This document shows, piece by piece, positions 6,782 through 11,787 of a stretch of 11,787 nucleotides of DNA; within the stretch, counting starts at the first letter, position 1, and the number at the start of each line of letters is the position of its first letter. The stretch comes from Clostridiales bacterium (lineage in GTDB: Bacteria > Bacillota > Clostridia > Lachnospirales > WQUN01), in the NCBI GenBank assembly GCA_031269415.1, contig JAISZF010000277.1, positions 1 to 11,787 of the forward strand. Direction: 5' to 3'. Below the pieces are notes generated by a model. It did no database searches and was not told the DNA's origin. It worked only from the letters and a program-made list of their open reading frames with translations. The position numbers and the translations under genes were made by a program.

Positions 6782-7807
6782 ATGAATCACGATTGGTTAT
6801 TGTACCTTGCGATCTTTTCCTGTTCATTCGGTATCTCTATAGTGACGACGCCCTTTGCCAAGAAGCTGTCCATTAAAGTGGGCGCTATTGACCAGCCGCG
6901 TTCACGCGGCATGCACAGCGAACCAATTCCCCGCATGGGCGGTATCGCTATCGTTTCCGGTTTCCTGACCGCTTTAGGCATAGCGGCCATTTTTATGCCG
7001 GATGTGCGTACCGCTCAATTCCTGGGTTTTGTAGCGGGGGCGCTGATAATTGTCGCCGCGGGCATCGTTGATGATATCCGCGGCCTGAAGCCGGGGACGA
7101 AGCTGGTGTTTCAAATCGCGGCTTCGCTGGTCGTCATATTCAGCGGCACGCGGGTTGATTTTTTTGTGTTTCCGTTTCTGACCGTATTGGATTCTTTAGC
7201 GGCGCCTTTTACCTTGATCTGGATCGTCGGGCTGACAAACGCGGTTAATATGATAGACGGTTTGGACGGCCTGGCCGCCGGCGTTACCACGATCGGCGCG
7301 CTTTCGCTTTTAATCCTGTGCGTATTATCAGGCTCTGGATTGGCGGTCGTATTGGCGGCGGCGCTGGCGGGGAGCTGTTTGGGGTTTCTTCCGCGCAATT
7401 TCAACCCCGCCGAGGTTATTATGGGCGACACCGGCGCGCAGTTTCTGGGATACGTTTTAGCCGTATCATCCATATTGGGAGTATTTAAGGCTTACGCGCT
7501 GCTTTCTGTCGTTATCGCGAGTTTCGCGCTAGCACTGCCAATCTTCGACGCGGCTTTCGCCATTTTACGGCGTTTCCTCGCGGGAAAGCCGATAATGACA
7601 GCCGATCGCGGCCATTTGCATCATAAATTAATAGACAGCGGGTACTCCCATAAACAGGCGGTCATCCTCTTATATGTCATGAGCGCGGTATCCGGCGTAA
7701 TCGCTATTGTCATAGCCATTCAGGACGAGCGCGCCATTCTGGTAACCAGCATCTGCCTTGTCATCATGCTGATGATGATCTATATCTACCGGAAACGTAC
7801 GCATTGA
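6782..7807 (+). CDS. tagO: Undecaprenyl-phosphate sugar-1-phosphate transferase, TagO/WecA type
   Basis: An integral membrane enzyme, 341 residues with about ten hydrophobic segments, of the MraY/WecA/TagO family. It transfers a sugar-1-phosphate, usually GlcNAc-1-P from UDP-GlcNAc, to undecaprenyl phosphate, starting wall teichoic acid or another lipid-linked glycan. Visible motifs are DQPRSRGMHSEPIPRMGG (37-54), the Mg-binding D97-D98, NMIDGLDGLAAG with N156, D159 and D162, GDTGAQFLGY, and the HLHH motif (278-281) typical of the WecA/TagO branch and different from MraY. GAGAGG lies before ATG 6782; it is 21 bp after upp in the same operon. The gene's 3' end overlaps the 3' end of a convergent deacetylase gene by 44 bp. 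The sugar substrate cannot be told from sequence alone. Confidence 0.92.
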   Translation: MNHDWLLYLAIFSCSFGISIVTTPFAKKLSIKVGAIDQPRSRGMHSEPIPRMGGIAIVSGFLTALGIAAIFMPDVRTAQFLGFVAGALIIVAAGIVDDIRGLKPGTKLVFQIAASLVVIFSGTRVDFFVFPFLTVLDSLAAPFTLIWIVGLTNAVNMIDGLDGLAAGVTTIGALSLLILCVLSGSGLAVVLAAALAGSCLGFLPRNFNPAEVIMGDTGAQFLGYVLAVSSILGVFKAYALLSVVIASFALALPIFDAAFAILRRFLAGKPIMTADRGHLHHKLIDSGYSHKQAVILLYVMSAVSGVIAIVIAIQDERAILVTSICLVIMLMMIYIYRKRTH

Positions 7808-8612
7808 TCATATCCAGCGCCGAATCTTCAGATGGGAATATACGTTTCATACCATACAGCCCATATTTGCTTCTATGTATCCTGTTTATGCCGGGATCAC
7901 TGGTTACCGTAACTAAAACGCCCGACTCACGCATAATCTGTTCGGTCAGCTTATCGTAATATCCGTAAGGATACGCCAGCGCGTACGGACTCGCGCCCGT
8001 CGCCTCGCGGATATACTCGCTTACGGCAAATGTATCACGCGTTAAATAAGCCTTATATGTTTCGCGTGTCAAAAAGTCTCTTACGCTCATCATATTAAGA
8101 AATGGCCTGTGTAAGTTATAGGTGTGCGTCTGAATTTCAACCAGACCCGAATCAACCATTTCCCGCGCCTGTTCGGCGGAGAAATGCGGTATCAGCGGTT
8201 CGCCGGTTATAGCGTCCGATTCACGGCCGGCATTGATTCCCAATATAAAAATGGTCGCTTTCATATTCAGTTCTTTCAGTATGGGAAAAGCGATTTCGCG
8301 GTTGCTGGCATAACCGTCGTCAAAGGTTACAAGTACGGGTTTGTCCGGTAATTCAAATTCATGTTCATAATAGCCGATTATATCGCTGAAAAACACAGCG
8401 GTATAACCGGCTTCTTTTAATTCGAGCAAATCGGAACGAAATTTGCCGGGCGTTATGTTAAGATCGTCGCTTACTTCTATTTCAGCGGAAAAATTGTGGT
8501 ACGCTATAATGGGAAGGTCGATACCATAAAATATCTTCCGATACGATCCTGAAAAGAGAATCCCTGCCCCGACCGCGCATAGACATAACCAAGCTGTTAG
8601 TTTATTCGGCAT
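7764..8612 (-). CDS. Membrane-anchored polysaccharide deacetylase (NodB / carbohydrate esterase 4)
   Basis: A 282-residue protein with one hydrophobic segment near the N-terminus (LTAWLCLCAVGAGILF, about 5-20) and no clear cleavage site, so it is probably anchored with its catalytic domain outside the cell. CE4 motifs are intact: TFDDGY (96-101) with catalytic base and metal-binding aspartates D98-D99, HTYNLH (H163 and H168, metal ligands), and LAYPYGYYD (212-220). The segment LPIIAYHNFS (33-42) is also typical of extracellular family members. It likely removes N-acetyl or O-acetyl groups from peptidoglycan or another surface glycan. ATG 8612 follows AGGTGAT. It is transcribed toward tagO and its last 15 codons overlap that gene. 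The substrate is unknown. Confidence 0.9.
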   Translation of the reverse strand: MPNKLTAWLCLCAVGAGILFSGSYRKIFYGIDLPIIAYHNFSAEIEVSDDLNITPGKFRSDLLELKEAGYTAVFFSDIIGYYEHEFELPDKPVLVTFDDGYASNREIAFPILKELNMKATIFILGINAGRESDAITGEPLIPHFSAEQAREMVDSGLVEIQTHTYNLHRPFLNMMSVRDFLTRETYKAYLTRDTFAVSEYIREATGASPYALAYPYGYYDKLTEQIMRESGVLVTVTSDPGINRIHRSKYGLYGMKRIFPSEDSALDMINAYVSGRYRSSSA

Positions 8613-8705
8613 AAAATATCACCTATGGCATTATATGATCAAGAGGATCGAATTATGCTGATATCAAATAATAAAAGTTTAATGAATTAATACGAAAATT
8701 TCATG

Positions 8706-8733
8706 TCTATAATGAGAATAAAACTATTGTTAA
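8706..8733 (-). promoter_or_regulatory. Candidate promoter of the polysaccharide deacetylase gene
   Basis: On the minus strand, TTAACA (8728-8733) and TATAGA (8706-8711) are separated by 16 bp. This would give a leader of about 85 nt, AT-rich and without a structure I can support. The -35 overlaps that of the divergent promoter at 8727-8755. Weak evidence, listed because the gene needs a promoter here. Confidence 0.35.
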
Positions 8734-8755
8734 TTCTTTTATTATGTGTTATGCT
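8727..8755 (+). promoter_or_regulatory. SigmaA-type extended -10 promoter of the amidohydrolase gene
   Basis: TTGTTA (8727-8732) and TATGCT (8750-8755) are separated by 17 bp, with TGT (8747-8749) making an extended -10. The surrounding region is very AT-rich. Transcription would start near 8762, about 29 nt before ATG 8791, with AAGGGG at 8781-8786 as the ribosome site. An in-frame ATG at 8746 lies inside this promoter and cannot be the start. Confidence 0.6.
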
Positions 8756-8790
8756 ATTATTTAACAGCACAAAATCCGCAAAGGGGACTA

Positions 8791-9573
8791 ATGATGATCA
8801 TAGATTTTCACGCGCATGTTTATCCAAACCGAATTGCTGATAAAGCTGTACATAATGTGAGCAAATTTTATAACATTGAAACCCGCCATGACGGAACCGC
8901 CGAAACATTGCTGGAAATTGGCCGTCGCGCCGGAATTGATAAATTCCTCATACATTCCGTGGCTCAAAAACCGGAGCAAGTTAGAATCATCAATAATTTT
9001 ATAGCCGCGCAGCGCAATGACAGCCCCGATGTGTTTATCGGTTTTGGCTCACTGCATATTGATGTGCGGGATCCCGAGGCGGAGATAAACAATATTATCG
9101 CCTTAGGGCTGAGAGGCGTTAAATTGCATCCGGATATTCAAGGATATTATATAGATGATGAACGTATGCTGAATATCTTCTCGCTGCTGGAGGGTCGTCT
9201 GCCCGTTCTTATTCACGCCGGGGATTACCGTTATGATTATTCGCACCCATCGCGCATTGCGCGTGTAATAGATTATTTTCCGAAATTGACCGTAATAGCG
9301 GCTCATTTTGGCGGATGGTCGATCTTTGATCTGGCGTTGGAGTATCTGGAGGATCGTTTTTGCTATCTGGATGTGTCGAGTTCCATGATGTTTTTGGGCG
9401 CACGGCGTTCCGAGGAGTTGATACGCGCGTATGGCGCCGACAGGATATTATTCGGCTCCGATTACCCCATGTGGGATCCCGCTTCCGAATTGGAGCGGAT
9501 TCAAGCGTTGAATATCTCCGGCGAAGAAAGAGATTTGATTCTATACGGCAATGCTTTAAAGATCTTGTCATAA
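8791..9573 (+). CDS. Amidohydrolase-2 family metal-dependent hydrolase
   Basis: A 260-residue TIM-barrel enzyme of the amidohydrolase_2 (PF04909) type, whose members include decarboxylases and lactone hydrolases acting on small acids. Metal-site residues seen are H7 and H9 (DFHAHVYP), the GVKLHPD segment (109-115), H142 (IHAGD), H172 (AAHFGG) and D224 (FGSDYPMW). All barrel-strand signatures are intact, so an active enzyme is expected. It is somewhat short for the family (often 260-330). There is no signal peptide. The start is ATG 8791 or the adjacent ATG 8794; AAGGGG is 4 to 7 bases upstream, the second spacing being slightly better. It has its own promoter and is followed by an unrecognised gene 43 bp downstream. 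No neighbour indicates the substrate. Confidence 0.88.
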   Translation: MMIIDFHAHVYPNRIADKAVHNVSKFYNIETRHDGTAETLLEIGRRAGIDKFLIHSVAQKPEQVRIINNFIAAQRNDSPDVFIGFGSLHIDVRDPEAEINNIIALGLRGVKLHPDIQGYYIDDERMLNIFSLLEGRLPVLIHAGDYRYDYSHPSRIARVIDYFPKLTVIAAHFGGWSIFDLALEYLEDRFCYLDVSSSMMFLGARRSEELIRAYGADRILFGSDYPMWDPASELERIQALNISGEERDLILYGNALKILS

Positions 9574-9598
9574 TTGGGGTCCGCCCCATTATTTTATA
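9572..9598 (+). terminator. Weak hairpin after the amidohydrolase gene
   Basis: TGGGG (9575-9579) and CCCCA (9584-9588) form a five-pair GC-rich stem with a four-base loop, extendable by A-T pairs with one bulge. It is followed by an AT-rich but not pure T stretch (TTATTTTATAA). It could be a partial terminator or a processing hairpin before the next gene. Confidence 0.35.
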
Positions 9599-9616
9599 AC
9601 TATCCAGGAGGAATGT

Positions 9617-10243
9617 ATGTATAACAAAGAGTTCTACAACAAACTGAAGCAAACTAATGTCAGCGGTGACCCCGAAAAGACAAGAGAACGCGTTAGAGCT
9701 GTCTGGATGACTCTGGAGAAGCAGCAGAAACAAGAGGTTTTTAATATCTCTGACCTCAAAAAGGCTACATTGGAAAGGACTTGCCGGCTGGGAAACATAT
9801 CCGCCATACTGGCGACCGCTTTAGCGGAGGTCGCCCGTGTTGATCCGTATTACCTGGCGGCGCTGACGGATGAAAACCAGGATAATGTTTCCGACGCGAG
9901 AATCGAACAATTCCTCATCGATCATGACTATAAGAATGTCCTGGACGAAACGCGCCGAAACTCTTTTAATCCGGAATATATCGAAGACTATCATCCCGTC
10001 CGCGAGGAACCCGATAGACCCGCGGAGATTATCGTTCTTCCGGAAGTCGCGGAGGTCAGTCCATCCATACCTTTAATCGCCTCCAATATCCTGGATACGC
10101 TTACTGACGACGACAAGACATCTTTGGAATCCATGACGGAAGACGATATGATTTATCTGCTGAAAGCGTTGAATCTGCGCGCCCGTTTCAATGAGGACGC
10201 CAAATCGATCACTGTTTTGCTGAAAAAAATCCTGATAGGGTAA
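9617..10243 (+). CDS. Unrecognised acidic two-domain protein
   Basis: A 208-residue protein preceded by a strong AGGAGG (ATG 9617), so almost certainly expressed. I do not recognise the family. The N-terminal part (about 1-90) looks wholly helical. It is basic at 15-30 (DPEKTRERVRAVWMTLEKQQ) and has a segment NISAILATALAEVARVDPYYLAALTDE (from about 59) that resembles the helix-turn-helix pattern of small regulators, though this is only a visual resemblance. Residues 95-150 are charged and proline-rich, probably a linker. The C-terminal 55 residues (LTDDDKTSLESMTEDDMIYL onward) look like a second small helical module. There is no signal peptide, membrane helix or cysteine cluster. It sits between an amidohydrolase gene and the SRP RNA gene, whose -35 starts 13 bp after its stop codon. 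No terminator separates them. Confidence 0.8.
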   Translation: MYNKEFYNKLKQTNVSGDPEKTRERVRAVWMTLEKQQKQEVFNISDLKKATLERTCRLGNISAILATALAEVARVDPYYLAALTDENQDNVSDARIEQFLIDHDYKNVLDETRRNSFNPEYIEDYHPVREEPDRPAEIIVLPEVAEVSPSIPLIASNILDTLTDDDKTSLESMTEDDMIYLLKALNLRARFNEDAKSITVLLKKILIG

Positions 10244-10256
10244 ATAGATAACCGGG

Positions 10257-10285
10257 TTGACATCATCAATACGCGCATGTATACT
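10257..10285 (+). promoter_or_regulatory. Near-consensus sigmaA promoter of the SRP RNA gene
   Basis: A perfect TTGACA (10257-10262), a 17-bp spacer and TATACT (10280-10285, five of six). Transcription would start at about 10291-10293, where the folded SRP RNA begins. It is the strongest promoter seen in the window, as expected for a stable abundant RNA. Confidence 0.8.
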
Positions 10286-10290
10286 ATATA

Positions 10291-10561
10291 TGTCCGCGCT
10301 AGCCGGGGAGGCAGCGGATCCCTGTACCCGCAATCCGCTACAGCGGGGGTGACGCGCGCTTTAGGCTCCTTCCCTGTGGGGTCTGACCGCGGTAAGTGGT
10401 GTTGACGGCTGAGTCTCCCGCAATAGGCGTTTGTGAACCGTGTCAGGTCCGGAAGGAAGCAGCGCTAAGCAAAATGTCCTATGTGCCGGGAGGGCGCTTG
10501 GTTCGAGCTAACTGCCGTGATATCGCCTGGAGGGAAATGTCAACAGCGCGCGCGCGGACAT
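10291..10561 (+). ncRNA. scr: Signal recognition particle RNA, large (Firmicutes, Alu-containing) type
   Basis: The RNA partner of Ffh, which targets nascent membrane and secreted proteins to FtsY and SecYEG. The diagnostic S-domain hairpin GGTCCGGAAGGAAGCAGC (GGAA tetraloop with the conserved Ffh-binding internal loop) lies within 10442-10463. The Alu-domain segments GCCGGGGAGGCAGCGG and CCCTGTACCCGCAATCCGCT occur near the 5' end, as in B. subtilis scRNA, along with GTAAGTGGTGTTGACG and GAGCTAACTGC. The ends pair: TGTCCGCGC at 10291-10299 with GCGCGGACA at 10552-10560, so the mature RNA is about 270 nt, the length of the B. subtilis form. Long open frames across this stretch are accidental. 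Exact ends are inferred from pairing. Confidence 0.96.
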
Positions 10562-10575
10562 TGCATATCAAAAGA

Positions 10576-10593
10576 CGTTTCGCTTGCGGAACG
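10576..10593 (+). other. Hairpin in the 3' trailer of the SRP RNA transcript
   Basis: CGTTTCGC (10576-10583) pairs with GCGGAACG (10586-10593) through eight pairs including one T-G wobble. The nominal TT loop would open to four or more bases in practice. It lies between the mature SRP RNA 3' end and the terminator and has no T tract after it, so it is not itself a terminator. It may guide 3' end processing. Confidence 0.4.
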
Positions 10594-10620
10594 CTCAGCG
10601 CCAACCGCGTGCATAACAAA

Positions 10621-10658
10621 GGGCTGCTCCAATCTCAATTGGGCAGCCTATTTTTATT
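10621..10658 (+). terminator. Rho-independent terminator of the SRP RNA gene
   Basis: GGCTGCTCCAAT (10622-10633) pairs with ATTGGGCAGCC (10638-10648) around a CTCA loop with one bulged C, followed by TATTTTTATT. It ends a primary transcript of about 365 nt, roughly 90 nt longer than the mature RNA, so 3' trimming is expected. Confidence 0.85.
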
Positions 10659-10719
10659 ACTCCAAGTCCTTTTCCAGATATTCACGGCCGAAAAGCCAAA
10701 TTTTCATTAAGCCGGGGCC

Positions 10720-10748
10720 TTTCCAAATCCGGACGAGTTTGTTATAAT
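10720..10748 (+). promoter_or_regulatory. SigmaA-type extended -10 promoter of the DegV-family gene
   Basis: A perfect TATAAT (10743-10748) preceded by TGT (10740-10742) gives an extended -10. TTTCCA at 10720-10725 with a 17-bp spacer matches four of six -35 bases. Transcription would start near 10755, giving a leader of about 45 nt before the start codon. Confidence 0.65.
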
Positions 10749-10799
10749 ATGCTATGACGGCGAGCGTCCGGGCGAGAAATAAAAATCTAAAGAAAGCAG

Positions 10800-11678
10800 G
10801 TGCTTACTCTGGCAAAAATAAAACTATTCACAGACAGCTCAGCGGATTTAACCGACGAGCTGTACAACCATTATGATATATCCGTGGTTCCCTTCTATGT
10901 CACTTTTGATAAACAGACCTATTATAAAGAACGCATAGATATTTCCATACCTGAGTTCTACAGGAAACTTAGGGAAGAACACGCCTTCCCCTCCACCTCT
11001 CTGCCTTCGGCGGGCGACTATGCCGATGCTTTCCGCCCGTATCTGGAACAGGGATCGGACATAGTCTGCTTCTGTATTACGAGTAAATTCAGCGGCTCAT
11101 ATCAATCCGCCGTGACCGCCGTCGAGGATTTAAAGGTTGAATTTCCGGATCGCGCCATCCGTATTGTGGATTCCATACAGGCCGCCTGCGGGCAGGGCGT
11201 TATGCTTATTCAGGCCGCGCGCATGGTTGAATCCGGTCTGAGCGCCGATGAAATAGTTGCTCGAATGGAAGAACTAAAACATACCTCCCGGGTGTTCTTC
11301 ACGCTGGATTCCCTGGAATACCTGCAAAAAGGCGGTCGGGTTGGCAAAGTGAGCGCGTTGGCCGGTACCCTCTTAAATATAAAGCCCATTATTGTAATGC
11401 GGAACGCGGAACTGCATCCGGTTAATAAGGTGCGCGGCAGGCAGAAGGCGCTTGAGAAGGTAATCGCCTTGACGGAGGAATACGTTGGGGATCAGCGGGA
11501 CGAGTATGATTATATTCTAATCAACTCGGACTGCCGTGACGAAGCGCTGCTTGTCATGGAAAAAATGAAAGAGAAGGGTTTTATAATTGACTGGCCAATT
11601 ATGGATCTGGGCATCACGATAGGCAGTCATACCGGGCTGACGCTTGTTGGGGTTTGCCTGACAAAAAAATTTAAATAA
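10800..11678 (+). CDS. DegV family fatty-acid-binding protein (FakB-like)
   Basis: A 292-residue cytosolic DegV-family protein. Family members bind a single fatty acid and, as FakB, present it to the kinase FakA for phosphorylation before entry into phospholipid synthesis. Signatures seen: FTDSSADL (10-17), STSLPSAGDY (65-74), the TSKFSGSYQSA loop (94-104), VDSIQAACGQG (123-133), SLEYLQKGGRVGKVSALAGT (171-190) followed by IKPI, and GSHTG (275-279). All usual DegV blocks are present at normal length. The start is uncertain: GTG 10800 has only a weak purine stretch upstream, while CTG at 10809 sits six bases after AGGTG and would begin LAKIKLFTDSS, closer to the usual DegV N-terminus. Transcribed alone from its own promoter and closed by a strong terminator. 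No fakA is in the window. Confidence 0.92.
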   Translation: MLTLAKIKLFTDSSADLTDELYNHYDISVVPFYVTFDKQTYYKERIDISIPEFYRKLREEHAFPSTSLPSAGDYADAFRPYLEQGSDIVCFCITSKFSGSYQSAVTAVEDLKVEFPDRAIRIVDSIQAACGQGVMLIQAARMVESGLSADEIVARMEELKHTSRVFFTLDSLEYLQKGGRVGKVSALAGTLLNIKPIIVMRNAELHPVNKVRGRQKALEKVIALTEEYVGDQRDEYDYILINSDCRDEALLVMEKMKEKGFIIDWPIMDLGITIGSHTGLTLVGVCLTKKFK

Positions 11679-11679
11679 T

Positions 11680-11730
11680 AAAAAACCGATCGGTAGGGAT
11701 TTCGTCTGTCCCTGCCCATCGGTTTTTAGT
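11680..11730. terminator. Bidirectional rho-independent terminator between convergent genes
   Basis: AAAAACCGAT (11681-11690) pairs with ATCGGTTTTT (11718-11727). An inner stem of GGTAGGGA with TCCCTGCC continues after one C-C mismatch and closes on the loop TTTCGTCTG, giving about 18 pairs in all. A-tract on the left and T-tract on the right let it work in both directions, for the DegV-family gene and for the convergent gene at the right edge. Confidence 0.88.
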
Positions 11731-11787
11731 TAATATTTCTGATTAATATAACCGTCTATAACCGACTGACGCGTTTCCTCCGAAATC
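11730..11787 (-). CDS. C-terminal end of a convergent gene, unidentified
   Basis: One minus-strand frame entering from the right edge reads ISEETRQSVIDGYINQKY and stops at TAA (11730-11732), immediately beside the bidirectional terminator. The placement of a stop at a two-way terminator supports a real convergent gene, but 18 residues are too few to name it. Confidence 0.5.
   Translation of the reverse strand, partial: ISEETRQSVIDGYINQKY

Noticed and set aside
8630..8635. A perfect TATAAT on the minus strand upstream of the deacetylase gene
   Set aside because: Transcription would start on top of the AGGTGAT ribosome site, and no -35 or TGN element fits, so it is unlikely to be the working promoter.
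9574..9600. TTGGGG and TATAAC as a promoter for the unknown gene at 9617
   Set aside because: The spacer is only 15 bp and the -35 falls within the hairpin; co-transcription with the amidohydrolase is simpler.
9209..9733. A 174-codon minus-strand open frame
   Set aside because: It covers parts of two well-supported plus-strand genes and the product is low-similarity, arginine/serine-rich shadow sequence.
10396..10747. Overlapping open frames of 104 and 88 codons on the plus strand
   Set aside because: They lie across the SRP RNA, its trailer and terminator, have no ribosome site, and the conserved RNA structure explains the sequence.
10244..10799. Possible riboswitch or T-box in the long non-coding stretch
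   Set aside because: The stretch is accounted for by the SRP RNA, its promoter, trailer and terminator, and the DegV-gene promoter; no T-box or riboswitch consensus is seen.
1..11787. CRISPR arrays, insertion sequences, prophage or defence genes
   Set aside because: I saw no regularly spaced repeats, terminal inverted repeats, transposase or integrase motifs on either strand.

Overview
The window looks like chromosomal DNA from a Firmicute, most likely a Clostridia-type lineage with fairly balanced GC. Three things point there: a long SRP RNA with an Alu domain closely resembling Bacillus subtilis scRNA, a sua5-ywlE-upp-tagO gene order of the kind seen in Firmicutes, and strong AAGGAGG ribosome binding sites with sigmaA-type promoters. 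The exact taxon cannot be read from the sequence. I see no insertion sequence, phage gene, tRNA or CRISPR array.

Region 1 (1-2640, minus strand) is a three-gene operon, read right to left. It encodes an SPFH/band-7 protein with two C-terminal zinc ribbons, a membrane protein with two N-terminal zinc ribbons, and a secreted or membrane TPM-domain (UPF0603) protein cut by the window edge. This matches the component set of B. subtilis YdjI, YdjG and YdjH, the membrane complex that anchors the phage-shock protein PspA. The order differs and no pspA is visible. Region 2 (2673-4031, minus) is a lone GPH-family sugar:cation symporter.

Region 3 (4097-7807, plus) is a tight operon starting from a promoter that shares its -35 region with the symporter promoter. 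It holds a SEC-C metal-binding protein, Sua5/YwlC (tRNA t6A synthesis), YwlE-type phosphatase, uracil phosphoribosyltransferase and a TagO/WecA-type glycan-initiating phosphotransferase. The first three genes overlap by 3-4 bases. Region 4 (7764-8612, minus) is a membrane-anchored polysaccharide deacetylase whose 3' end overlaps the 3' end of tagO by 44 bp. Both genes concern cell-surface glycans.

Region 5 (8727-10243, plus) starts from a strong extended -10 promoter. It contains an amidohydrolase-2 family metal-dependent hydrolase and an acidic protein I do not recognise. Region 6 (10257-10658) is the SRP RNA gene with a near-consensus promoter, a 3' trailer containing a hairpin, and a terminator. 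Region 7 (10720-11730) is a DegV/FakB fatty-acid-binding protein with its own promoter, ending at a long bidirectional terminator. The C-terminus of a convergent gene on the minus strand lies at the right edge.

Most of this is conserved housekeeping or envelope material. The features most worth a second look are the YdjGHI-like module, the unknown gene before the SRP RNA, the SEC-C/Sua5 coupling, the predicted arginine phosphatase, and the compact divergent and convergent gene arrangements.
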